From NCBI GenBank assembly GCA_009760855.2, contig WPIO01000700.1, positions 1 through 10,040 on the forward strand: 10,040 nucleotides of DNA, read 5' to 3'. Origin of the DNA: Cristatella mucedo (Eukaryota; Bryozoa; Phylactolaemata; Cristatellidae). The translations under genes and the position numbers were made by a program. Below the pieces are notes generated by a model, which saw only the letters and a list, made by a program, of their open reading frames with translations, searched no databases and was not told where the DNA came from. Below, piece after piece: positions 1 to 7,440 of the stretch; positions within the stretch are counted from its first letter, which is position 1, and each line of letters starts with the position of its first letter.

Positions 1-90
1 ACAAGTCACAATGACCTTTTCCCAGTATACGTTGCAGCTACTGATAGACGAAAGTACCACTAACAGTATTTCTTCCGGCTTCTCTTAATC
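1..90 (+). repeat. Satellite unit U0 (3' end only)
   Basis: The end of a satellite unit and the landmark start of the next, up to the LINE junction. It aligns closely with 3184-3273, the end of U2: both have ACAAGTCACAATGAC, then CCAGTATACGTTGCAGCTAC and CCACTAACAGTATT. This places it in the same sub-type as U2 (called B here). An extra A in GAAAGTACC is private to this copy. Confidence 0.85.
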
Positions 91-93
91 AGC

Positions 94-1425
94 TATCTAC
101 CATTCCTATCAAAGACACTGGAACGGGTCGCGGCAGACCAGCTGAACTTGTATATCGAAACCTCACACCTTGCTAGTAAGTTCCAGTCTGGCTTTAGAGC
201 TAATCACTCCACAGAGTCAGCATTGCTTCGGGTATACAACGACCTACTTAGGAATGCAGACATGGGTAGAGTGTCTCTTCTTGTTTTGCTCGATCTTTCG
301 GCAGCTTTTGATACCATCGATCACAAAGTACTTCTAGAGCGCCTCTCATCTCGCCTGGGCATCACTGGCACTGCTCTGCAGTGGTTCAGGTCCTATCTCA
401 GTGGGAGACTCCAGAGTGTTGATGTGAATGGACAAAGATCATCTGAAGTACCTCTAAAATATGGAGTACCTCAGGGCTCTGTGCTAGGTCCGGTCCTTTT
501 CACCGTCTATACTCTCCCTCTCGCTGATGTGATTGCCAAGCACAATCTAGGCTTTCACTTCTATGCGGATGACACTCAGTTGTACCTTTGCTTTGATCCC
601 TCCCAGCCTTCGAGCACCTCAAATTCTCTCAACTCACTTGCTGCATGCATTGATGACATCCGATCATGGATGGCAGCAAATTTTCTAAAACTAAACGATG
701 ATAAAACTAACTTACTAGTTATGGGCAAACCTAGTGTTATTCAGAAATTGGAAAGGCTGACTTTCAAAATTGGCTCTGCCAGCATATCTCCAGTTGCATC
801 AGCTCGAAATCTAGGTGTCATATTCCAAAGCGACCTCTCGTTAGACTACCACATCAGCTCCACAGTCAAATCAGCCTATTTTCAGCTTCATAACATTGCT
901 AAAATTAGGGCTTGTTTAGATAAGGATACCACGTGCAAGTTGGTCCATGCATTCGTGACATCTCGTCTCGACTTCGGCAACTCACTGCTTACTGGCCTAC
1001 CAGCATGTGCGATCAGGCGATTGCAGCTGGTGCAAAACTCTGCAGCTAGGCTTGTCTGCCGTGAGCGTCGCAGTTGCCACATTACTCCACTTCTCGCCGA
1101 CCTGCACTGGTTACCAGTCAAGCAACGGATTGACTTCAAGGTTTTGTCGCTCACTTTTAGGTCTCTTCATTCTATGGCTCCAGCCTATCTTTCAGAGATA
1201 CTACCCCATCAGGCAAAGCATCGTACCACTCGCTTTTCGGAATCCAACAGTCTAGAAATACCTCGTACAAACCTTAAATCCTTTGGAGACCGTGCATTTA
1301 GCTCGTATGCTCCCACAGCCTGGAACTCCCTCCCGACCTGCATCAGAACATCCCCTGACCTGACCACATTTAAAAGAAACTTAAAAACATACCTATTTAG
1401 GACAGCATTTAGTGGGTCCTTGTGA
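94..1425 (+). CDS. LINE ORF2 fragment: reverse transcriptase domain and C-terminal region (5' partial)
   Basis: This is the C-terminal part of an ORF2 polyprotein, whose RT copies the element's RNA at a nicked genomic target. No start codon belongs to it. The frame is open from 64, enters LINE sequence near 88-97 (YLPFLSKTLERV, the usual block before RT motif A) and ends at TGA 1423-1425. Numbering from the Leu codon at 148: motif A is LDLSAAFDTID (48-58, catalytic Asp49), motif B is GVPQGSVLGP (106-115), and motif C is FHFYADDTQLY (136-146, catalytic Asp141/Asp142). The motif D region, LNDDKTNLLVMG, is at 182-193 and the SARNLGVIF block at 218-226. The C-terminal region has LHWLPVKQRI (319-328) and a terminal AWNSLP...FKRNLKTYLF, typical of CR1/L2/Jockey-like elements. 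The catalytic triad is intact and there are no internal stops or frameshifts, so the insertion looks fairly young or recently spread. The endonuclease domain is absent. The remnant is probably not expressed as a functional protein. Confidence 0.92.
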   Translation, partial: YLPFLSKTLERVAADQLNLYIETSHLASKFQSGFRANHSTESALLRVYNDLLRNADMGRVSLLVLLDLSAAFDTIDHKVLLERLSSRLGITGTALQWFRSYLSGRLQSVDVNGQRSSEVPLKYGVPQGSVLGPVLFTVYTLPLADVIAKHNLGFHFYADDTQLYLCFDPSQPSSTSNSLNSLAACIDDIRSWMAANFLKLNDDKTNLLVMGKPSVIQKLERLTFKIGSASISPVASARNLGVIFQSDLSLDYHISSTVKSAYFQLHNIAKIRACLDKDTTCKLVHAFVTSRLDFGNSLLTGLPACAIRRLQLVQNSAARLVCRERRSCHITPLLADLHWLPVKQRIDFKVLSLTFRSLHSMAPAYLSEILPHQAKHRTTRFSESNSLEIPRTNLKSFGDRAFSSYAPTAWNSLPTCIRTSPDLTTFKRNLKTYLFRTAFSGSL

Positions 1426-1590
1426 TTCGTCCTCGATGTGCTTATGCGTGCTGACACTGTTCATGCTGCCACTAACCACATTTGCATGCTGACCCAGTGC
1501 ATGTAACCCCTAACCATGTTATTCATTTTGTTTGTTTTTCAAGCATGATTTTACTTACTATTCTATTGCGTATCACTTTGCAGCAAATGT

Positions 1591-1630
1591 AAAGCGCCTA
1601 GAAAGAGATTAAGTTCTCTGAGGGCGCTTT
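1591..1630 (+). other. LINE 3'-terminal hairpin
   Basis: AAAGCGCC (1591-1598) pairs perfectly with GGCGCTTT (1623-1630). Inside it a second stem, AGAGA (1604-1608) with TCTCT (1615-1619), closes a TTAAGT loop. The hairpin lies 9 bases before the ATT tail. Stem-loops of this kind, with an AAAGCGCC-like arm just before the terminal microsatellite, are a hallmark of L2-type 3' ends and are thought to be the RT recognition structure. The fold is read by eye; no energy calculation was run. Confidence 0.8.
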
Positions 1631-1639
1631 ATCAAGTGC

Positions 1640-1653
1640 ATTATTATTATTAT
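1640..1653 (+). repeat. (ATT)n tail of the LINE
   Basis: Four and two-thirds copies of ATT directly follow GTGC. This marks the 3' end of the element and the point where reverse transcription was primed. Confidence 0.85.
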
Positions 1654-2098
1654 CTTAGGTCTACTGCCCAAGCAGTTTCTTACTATTTAGTGTCACCTCC
1701 TACAAGCCCCTTATGGTCTGCCGTATCGTCTGGTGAAAAAGTCGGTTCCATTCATGCATTGGAAGAGGCAGCTAATTTTGTGATCCTGCCTCGTCACCTA
1801 CCATTGACACCTCTACCGAGTTCTATACTGCTAAAGCCTCCATCGCGGCTTTCTCTACAGCCGTTGCCACCCTTAAGTACGACAGCACTTCTCAAATCGC
1901 CACCTGGTCGATAAAATTAGCCACAACATCTACCTGAAGAGGCGATTTGCGAATCCTCCTTGCTTGGTGTTACAGAGTGCTTTTTAGTCACGATTTGCAA
2001 CGTGGCTACCACTGCCACTCTGCTGGGTGAAACAAGGTACTGCTTTAGCTGCCAACGAGTTTTGTGAAGCTTCCCGGGCAGTTGCTAATGGGTCTGCT

Positions 2099-2111
2099 GC
2101 CGACCGTCGGC
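2099..2111. other. Dyad element GCCGAC-C-GTCGGC (U1 example)
   Basis: A 13-base dyad with 6-base arms around one central base. It is perfect at 2099-2111, 4554-4566, 7892-7904 and 8723-8735, and at 5390-5402 with T in the centre. At 3725-3737 it is perfect with both arms changed (GCCTAC/GTAGGC). At 7047-7059 it has one G-T opposition, at 6204-6216 one terminal mismatch, and in U2 (2908-2920) and U11 it is degraded. The single-base centre suits a DNA dyad better than an RNA hairpin. Confidence 0.6.
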
Positions 2112-2183
2112 CAAAACCTATGGGTGCTTCGTTTAATATCCGCATGTTTTGTAGCCGGAAAATTCGCTATTCTGAGAGCTGGC

Positions 2184-2216
2184 ACTGTTGCTGCTGTTGC
2201 AACTTCTGTTGTTGCA
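2184..2216 (+). repeat. Triplet tract of U1 (11 triplets)
   Basis: Mixed GCT/GTT triplets that include GCAACTTCT before the terminal GTTGTTGC. This ending is shared with U4, U6 and U8. Confidence 0.85.
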
Positions 2217-2371
2217 TTACGCCTTCTTTAGTGTGAAAGTGACTTAAGATAATTTCAAAAAAAGAGGCGGTCAATCAGCATTTGGCTGTTTCAGTCGCAT
2301 CATCTTTACAACATCAGATTGCACAGTCTGTGGTGCCAAATGAGTGATCTGTTGTGTCAAAACCAGTTTTT

Positions 2372-2390
2372 AGAAGTCAGAATGACTTCT
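2372..2390. other. Inverted repeat AGAAGTCA-GAA-TGACTTCT near the unit end (U1 example)
   Basis: Eight-base perfect arms with a 3-base loop, repeated exactly at 6506-6524 (U6). U9 (9004-9022) differs at one base that would still pair as G-U. U5 and U10 each have one mismatch. U7 (7356-7374) has a rearranged but pairable version. U3, U4 and U8 have lost it. Confidence 0.6.
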
Positions 2391-2456
2391 TAGCGACATA
2401 CGCTGCAGCTACTGACAAACGAAGTACCACTCACAGTCTTTCTTCCGGCATGTCTT

Positions 2457-3270
2457 AATCAGCAGCTGTTAGGTCGACAGTGATGGCAGTGTCTTAGTGT
2501 TCAGTCTTAGCTCCTGTAAGGCCCTTATGTTCTGCTGTATCGTCTGGTAAAACTCTCGTTTCCATTCATGCATTGGAAGAGGCAGCCAGTTTTGTGATTC
2601 TGCCTTGTCACCCACCATTGGCTCCTCTACCGAGCCCTTGACCGACGAAGGGCCTTTCTCAGCAGCTTGCATCACAATTGCCACAGTTAAATCCTGCAGC
2701 ACTTCTCAACTTGTCTCCTGGTCCCTAAAATTGGCCGCAGCATCTGCTCGATGGGTCAATTTTCGAATCCTCCTTGCTGCCACAAAGTGCTTTCCAGCCA
2801 CGATTTACAACATGGCTGCCACTGCCACTCTGCTGGGTCAGACGAGGCACTGCTATTGTGCCAACAAGTTTTGTGAAGCTGACTTTGCAGCTGCTGAGGA
2901 GTGTTCTGCCGAACGTTGGCCACTACCTGTGGGTGCTTCCTGCCATATCCGCATGTTCTCCAGCTGGGACATTCGATACTGTCAGAGTTGCTGGTGTTGC
3001 AGCTGCTGCTGTTGCTGCTTCCGTTGTTGCTGTACACCTTCTTTAATGTGAAAGTGACTTTGCTACTTTCGAAAAAGGAGGTTGTCTATCAGCTCTCGGC
3101 TGTTTTCGTCGAATCATCTTTCAAACATTAGATATCACATTCTCTGATGCCAAATGACTGATCCGTCGTGTCACAGCCATATTTTACAAGTCACAATGAC
3201 GTTTACCCAGTATACGTTGCAGCTACTGATAGGCGAAGTACCACTAACAGTATTTTATCCGGCTTGTCTT
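2457..3270 (+). repeat. Satellite unit U2 (sub-type B)
   Basis: A unit of 814 bp. It carries GGGTCAGACGAGGCACTG and CCAACAAGTTTTGTGAAGCT (2836-2880), shared with U9 and U11 and distinct from the GGTGAAACGAGGTACTG and CCAACGAG forms of U1, U5 and U6. The 77-residue minus-strand frame at 2469-2702 overlaps the best-preserved 5' half, but the equivalent frame has stops in U1 and U3, so it is not called as coding. Confidence 0.88.
2987..3031 (+). repeat. Triplet tract of U2 (15 triplets)
   Basis: GCT/GTT triplets with GCT-GCT-GCT in the centre and TCC-GTT-GTT-GCT at the end, running into GTACACC. Confidence 0.85.
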
Positions 3271-4099
3271 AATCAGCAGCTGTTAGGTCGACTGTACTAG
3301 CTGTTTCATAGTTTTCAGTCTCAGCTCCTACAAGGCCCTAATGGTCTTCCGTATCTTCTGGTAAAACCCTTGGTTCCATTAATGCATTGGAAAAGGCAGC
3401 CGATATTGTGATTCTGCCTCGTCACCTATCATTGGCACCTCTACCGAGTCCTCCACTGCCGAAGGGTCCATCGCGGCTTTTTCTACAGCTGCTGCCACAG
3501 TTAACTACCACAGCACTTCTCAAATCGCTAACTGGTCGATAAAATTAGCCACAACTTCTACCTGATGGGTAGATTTGCGAATGCTCCTTGCTTGCAGCTA
3601 CAAATTGATTTTTAGTCACGATTTGCAACGTGTCTGCCACTTCCACTCTGCCGTGTGAAACGAGGTACTGCTTAAGCTGCTAACGAGTTTTGGAAGCTGC
3701 TGGGGCCACTGCTATGGGGTCTTTGCCTACCGTAGGCCTCTACGTGTGGGTATTTCCTGCCATATCTGTGTATATTGTAGCCGGGACATTGGATACTGTT
3801 AGAGTGGCTGCTGTTGCTGCTGTGACTGCTGTTTCACCTGTTGCTGCTTCTGTCGTTGCTGTAAACCTCCTTTTGTGTGAAAGTGACATTGCTACTTTCG
3901 AAAAAAGAGGCGGTCAATCAGCTGTTGGCTGTATCAGTGGCATCATCTTCTCTGAATCGAATCCCACATTTTCTAATGCTAAATAAGTGATCTTTCGTCT
4001 CACAACCTTTTTTCCGTAGTTATTAGGTCGTTTTCCCATTATCAGTTGCTGCTACTGATAGACGAAGTACCACTTACAGTATTTCTACCTGCTTGTCTT
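3271..4099 (+). repeat. Satellite unit U3 (sub-type C)
   Basis: A unit of 829 bp that matches U7 over its whole length. Shared variants include GTTTCATAG near the start, GGGTCCATC, CTCTGCCGnGTGAAACGAGG, GGCCTCTACGTGTGG (3736-3750), GTGACTGCTGTT in the triplet tract, and ATCTTTCGTCTCACAACC near its end. Against other units it lacks several bases in the TTTTGTGAAGCT stretch (now TTTTGGAAGCT, near 3690). Confidence 0.87.
3807..3860 (+). repeat. Triplet tract of U3 (18 triplets)
   Basis: Contains GTG-ACT-GCT-GTT, also present in U7, plus a private TCA-CCT interruption. Confidence 0.85.
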
Positions 4100-4938
4100 A
4101 ATCAGCAGCTGTTTGGTCGACTGTACCAGCAGTTTATTAGTTTCAGTCTCAGCTCCTACAAGGCCCTACCGGTCTGTCGAATCGTCTGGTGAAACCCATG
4201 GTTCAATTCATGCATTAGAAGTAGCAGCCGATTTTGTGATTCTGCCTCGTCACCTACCATTGGCACCTCTATCGAGTTCTTACCGCCGAAGGGCCCATCA
4301 CGGCTTTGATTACAACCGCTGCCACTGTTAAGTACCACAGCACTTCTCAAATCGTTTCCTGGTCCATAAAATTAGCCACAACGTCTACCTGATGGGTCGA
4401 TTTGCGAATCCTCCTTGCTTTGTGTTACTGAGTGCTTTCTAGTCACGATTTGCAACGTGGCTGCCACTGCCACTCTGCTGGGCGAAACGATGTACTGCTT
4501 CAGCTGCCAACGAATTTTGTGAAGCTTCCCGCGCAGCTGCTGAGGGGTGTTCTGCCGACCGTCGGCCACTACCTGTCAGTGCTTCCTTCTATATCGACTT
4601 GTTCTGTAGGAGGTACATTCGCTATTCTGAGAGTTGCTACTGTTGCTGGTTGTTGCTGCTATTGCTGTTGTTGCTGCTGCTGCAACTTCTGTTGTTGCTT
4701 TCAACCTTCTTTAGTGTGAAAGTAACTTTGGTACTTTCCAAAAAAACGCGGTCAATTAGCTGTTGTCTGTATCAGTCACATCAGCTTTCTACCATCAGAT
4801 TGTACATTCTCTGATGCCAAATGAGGGATCTGTCGAGTCACAACCAGTTTTTAGAAGTCACAGAGACAGTGTCCTAGTCTACGTTGCAGCTACTGATAAA
4901 CGAAGTACCAACCAACGGTATTTCTACCGGCTTGTCTT
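4100..4938 (+). repeat. Satellite unit U4 (sub-type D)
   Basis: A unit of 839 bp related to U8. Both begin with TGTTTGGTCGACTGTACCAG, have GAAGTnGCAGCCGATTT in the first half, TACTGTTnCTG at the triplet tract, and CACAGAGACAGTGTCCTAGT (4859-4878) near the end. The middle (4340-4520) is nearly identical to U6, which suggests patchwork exchange between units. Confidence 0.87.
4633..4699 (+). repeat. Triplet tract of U4 (22 triplets plus one base)
   Basis: 67 bases, the only full tract with a clear extra base (near GGTTG, about 4649). This shifts the triplet phase part-way through. The end has the GCAACTTCT form. Confidence 0.85.
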
Positions 4939-5746
4939 AATCTGCAGCTGTAAGGTCGACTGTGCCAGCAACTTCTTAGTTTTCAGTCTTAGTTCCTACC
5001 ATATTCTTATGGTCATCAATATCGTCTGGTGAAACCCTCTGTTCGATTCATCCATCAAAAGAAGCATCGATTCCGCGGATTTGCCTCGTCACAAACCATG
5101 GGCTCCTCTCTCGTTTCCTCCTACGCCGAAGGGCCCTTCAAAGCTTTCTCTACTGCTGCGGCCACTGTTAAGTAACACAGCCCTTCGCGAATCGCTTCCT
5201 GGTCCATAAAATTAGCCACAACGCGTACCAGATGCATCGATATCCGAATCCTCCTCGCTACCACAAAGTGCTTTCATGCCACGGGAAGCAACGAGGGTGC
5301 CACTGCTACTCTGCTGGATGAAACGAGGTACTGCTGCAGCTGCCAACGAGTTTTGCGAAGCTTTCGGGGCAGCTGCTGAGGTGTGTTCTGCCGACTGTCG
5401 GCCACTACCTCTGGGTGCTAACCGCCATAGCCACATGTTCGGCAGCCAGGAAATTCGATACTGTCGGAGTTGCTGCTATTGCTGTTGTTGCTGCTTCTGT
5501 TGTTGCTAAATACGTTCTTTAGTGCAAAAGTGACTTTGTTACTTTTGAAGGAAGAGGCAGTCAATCAGCATTTGGCTGTGACAGTCGCATCATCCTTCCA
5601 ACATCAGATTGCACATTCTCTGATGTCAAAGAACTGATCTGTCGGGTCACAACCAGTTTTTAGAATTCAAAATGACTTCTTCCCGATATACGTAGCAGCT
5701 ACTGATAGACGAAGTACCACCTATAGTTATTCAACTGGCTTGTATT
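4939..5746 (+). repeat. Satellite unit U5 (divergent, sub-type E)
   Basis: A unit of 808 bp, the shortest of the full-length copies. Its first 250 bases differ more from the others than those units differ among themselves (AATCTGCAGCTGTAAGG, ATATTCTTATGGTCATCAAT). It has CTCGCTACCACAAAG near 5256 and CCAGATGCATCGAT near 5228, variants that recur in U8 near 7730-7770, so U8 may be a D/E mosaic. Confidence 0.85.
5469..5507 (+). repeat. Triplet tract of U5 (13 triplets)
   Basis: Short GCT/GTT tract with one ATT interruption, followed by AAATACG in place of the usual GTACACC. Confidence 0.85.
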
Positions 5747-6282
5747 AATCAGCAGAAGTTTGGTCGACTGTAACAGCTGTTTCTTAGTTTTCGGGCTCAG
5801 CTCCTACAAGGCCCTGTCGGTGTGCCGTACTGTCTGGCGAAACCCTCAGGTTTCATTCATGCATTGGAAGAGGCAGCCGATTTTGAGATTCCTCCTCGTC
5901 ACCGATCGTTGGCACCTCTACCGAGTCCTCCACTGCCAAACGGTCCATCACGGCTTTTTCTACAGCCGCTGCCACAGTTAAGTACCACAGCACTTCTCAA
6001 ATCGTCTCCTGGTCCATAAAATTAGCCACAACGTCTACCTGATGGGTCGATTTGCGAATCCTCCTTGCTTGGTGTTACAAAGTGCTTTCTAGTCACGATT
6101 TGCAACGTGGCTGCCACTGCCACTCTGCTGGGTGAAACGTGGTACTGCTTCAGCTGCCAACGAGTTTTGCGAAGCTTCGCGGGCAGCTGCTGAGGGGTCT
6201 TCTGCCGACCGTCGGACACTACCTGTGGGTGCTTCCTTTAATATTTGCATGTTCTGTAGCCAGTATATTCGCTATTCTCAGA

Positions 6283-6351
6283 GTTGCCGCTCTTGCTGCT
6301 GTTGCTGCTGTTGCTGCTGCTGCTGCTTCTGTTGCAACTTCTGTTGTTGCT
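6283..6351 (+). repeat. Triplet tract of U6 (23 triplets)
   Basis: Has five consecutive GCT triplets (6316-6330), the longest pure run in the window, then TCT-GTT-GCA-ACT-TCT-GTT-GTT-GCT. Confidence 0.88.
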
Positions 6352-6366
6352 TTACAGCTTCTTTAG

Positions 6367-6411
6367 TGTGAAAGTGACTTTGCTACTTTCGAAAAAAGAG
6401 GCGGTCAATCA
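6367..6411 (+). other. Conserved post-tract block with inverted repeat (U6 example)
   Basis: AGTGTGAAAGTGACTTTG followed by CTACTTTCGAAAA is among the best-kept stretches of the unit. GAAAGT and ACTTTC are inverted copies separated by 9 bases, and TTTCGAAA is an 8-base palindrome. Equivalent blocks lie near 3049, 3878, 4716, 7218, 8054, 8863 and 9201, with small changes; U1 (near 2234) and U5 (near 5522) are more altered. No factor or function is recognised. Confidence 0.6.
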
Positions 6412-6590
6412 GCGTTTGGCTGTTTCAGTCGCGTCATCTTTCCAACATCAGATTGCACATTCTCCGATGCCAAATGAGTGATCCGTCGTGTCAAAACCAG
6501 TTTTCAGAAGTCAGAATGACTTCTTAGCGACATACGCTGCAGCTACTGATAGACGAAGTACCACTTACAGTTATTCTACCGGCTTGTCTT

Positions 6591-7440
6591 AATCAGCAGC
6601 TGTTAGGTCGACTGTGCTAGCAGTTTCATAGTTTTCAGTCTCAGCCCCTACAAGGCCCTATTGGTCTGCCGTATCGTCTAGTGAAACCCTTGGCTCCATT
6701 CATGCATTGGAAGAGGCAGCCGATTTTGTGATTCTGCCTCATCACCTACCATTGGCACCTCTACCGAGTCCTCTACTGTCACAGGGTCCATCACGGCTTT
6801 CTCTAATGCCGCTGCCACAGTTAGGTACCACAGCACTTCTGAAATCACCACCTGGTCGATAAAATTAGCCACAACGTCTACCTGATGGGTCGATTTGCGA
6901 AACCTCCTTGCTTGGTGTTACAAAGTGCTTTCTAGTCACGATTTGCAACGAGGCTGCCACTGCCACTCTGCCGGGTGAAACGAGGCATTGCTGAAGCTTC
7001 TATCGAGTTTTCTGAAGCTGTTGGGGCCGCTGCTAAAGGGTGTTTTGCCGACCGTTGGCCTCTACGTGTGGATGTTTCCTGCCATATCCGCGTGTTCAGT
7101 AGACGGGACTTTCGATACTGTCAGAGTGGCTGCTGTTGCTTCTGTTGCTGCTGTCGCTGCTGTGACTGCTGTTGCTGCTGTTGCTGCGTCTGTTGTTGCT
7201 GTACACCTCCTTTGGTGTGAAAGTGACTTTTCTATTTTCGAAAAAAAGAGGCGGTCAAGGAGCTGTTGGCTGTATCAGTTGCATCATCTTTTCAGAATCA
7301 GATCCCGCATTTACTGATGCCAAATAAGCGATCTTTCGTCTCACAACCAGTTTTCAGATGTCGTTGCGACGTTTTCCCAGTATCAGTTGCTTCTACTGGT
7401 AGACGAAGTACCACTTGCAGTATTTCTACCGGCTTGTCCT
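6591..7440 (+). repeat. Satellite unit U7 (sub-type C)
   Basis: The longest unit, 850 bp, and the partner of U3 at an offset of about 3.32 kb. The extra length sits mainly in the triplet tract (24 triplets against 18 in U3). The stretch 6870-6960 is nearly identical to the neighbouring U6, pointing to local exchange between adjacent units. Confidence 0.88.
7129..7200 (+). repeat. Triplet tract of U7 (24 triplets)
   Basis: The longest tract at 72 bases, in uninterrupted triplet phase. Alternating GCT-GCT-GTT blocks with single GTC, GTG-ACT and GCG-TCT interruptions suggest growth by duplication of a GCTGCTGTT nonamer. Confidence 0.88.

Larger units (their letters stand above)
88..1653 (+). 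mobile_element. 5'-truncated L2/CR1-group non-LTR retrotransposon inserted in the satellite
   Basis: A LINE copy of about 1.56 kb interrupts one satellite unit. It contains the 3' two-thirds of a reverse-transcriptase ORF, a 3' UTR of about 228 bp, a GGCGC-type hairpin and an (ATT)n tail. This layout is known for L2 and related CR1-group elements, which prime on a short microsatellite-like tail rather than poly(A). The apurinic-type endonuclease and the first RT blocks are missing, as expected from incomplete target-primed reverse transcription. The left boundary is uncertain within 88-97, because ATCAGC fits both the satellite and the conserved Ile-Ser codons of the element. The right boundary after the ATT tail is clear: satellite sequence resumes with TTAGGTC near 1655. 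The copy lacks its 5' end and cannot transpose on its own. Assignment to L2 rather than a sister clade is inferred from motifs, not from alignment. Confidence 0.9.
1426..1653 (+). other. 3' UTR and ATT-repeat tail of the LINE
   Basis: Non-coding sequence between the ORF2 stop codon and the end of the element. It is partly T-rich (ATTCATTTTGTTTGTTTTTC near 1521-1540), then reaches the hairpin and the terminal ATTATTATTATTAT at 1640-1653. There is no AATAAA signal or poly(A). In L2-group elements the RT is believed to recognise the conserved 3' end, so this is the functional cis region of the element. Confidence 0.85.
1654..2456 (+). repeat. Satellite unit U1, remainder after the LINE (sub-type A)
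   Basis: With the few bases left of the LINE (87-93) this makes a unit of about 810 bp. It lacks roughly AGCTGT at the insertion point. Its second half shares diagnostic stretches with U6: the gene-free TTGGTGTTACA block near 1965, TTTAATATnnGCATGTT near 2134, and the TCAAAACCAG ... TTCTTAGCGACATACGC ending at 2357-2403. It holds the shortest triplet tract (11 triplets). No conserved gene is seen in it. Confidence 0.88.
5747..6590 (+). repeat. Satellite unit U6 (sub-type A)
   Basis: A unit of 844 bp. Its second half follows U1, with an offset of about 4.1 kb, including the TCAAAACCAG ... GACTTCTTAGCGACATACGC end at 6491-6538. It has a triplet tract twice as long as that of U1 (23 against 11 triplets), so tract length changes faster than the surrounding unit. 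Confidence 0.88.

Noticed and set aside
888-1154. Minus-strand frame inside the LINE (also 1209-1457) and the plus-strand frame 1007-1255
   Set aside because: These are shadows of the well-supported RT reading frame on the plus strand.
2395-2470. Possible ancient half-unit duplication (GCTACTGATAAACGAAGTACC against CTGGGTGAAACGAGGTACTG)
   Set aside because: The similarity is short and gapped and does not extend to the flanks; it could be chance.
2469-2702. Minus-strand frame with PMVGD and LPLPMHEW, seen again near 4156-4350, 6678-6872 and 7443-7685
   Set aside because: The equivalent frame has stop codons in U1 (within the LPLPMHEW region) and U3, and frame-breaking indels elsewhere. The resemblance follows from nucleotide similarity of the units.
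2756-3037. Minus-strand Asn/Ser-rich frame (also 7776-8042) as a low-complexity protein
   Set aside because: It is the reverse reading of the GCT/GTT tract plus flank, with different frames and lengths between units.
2605-3051. 148-codon plus-strand frame as a protein gene
   Set aside because: It lies wholly in a satellite unit, its first half has no counterpart in other units, and its end is a poly-Cys run made by the triplet tract. No known domain is visible.
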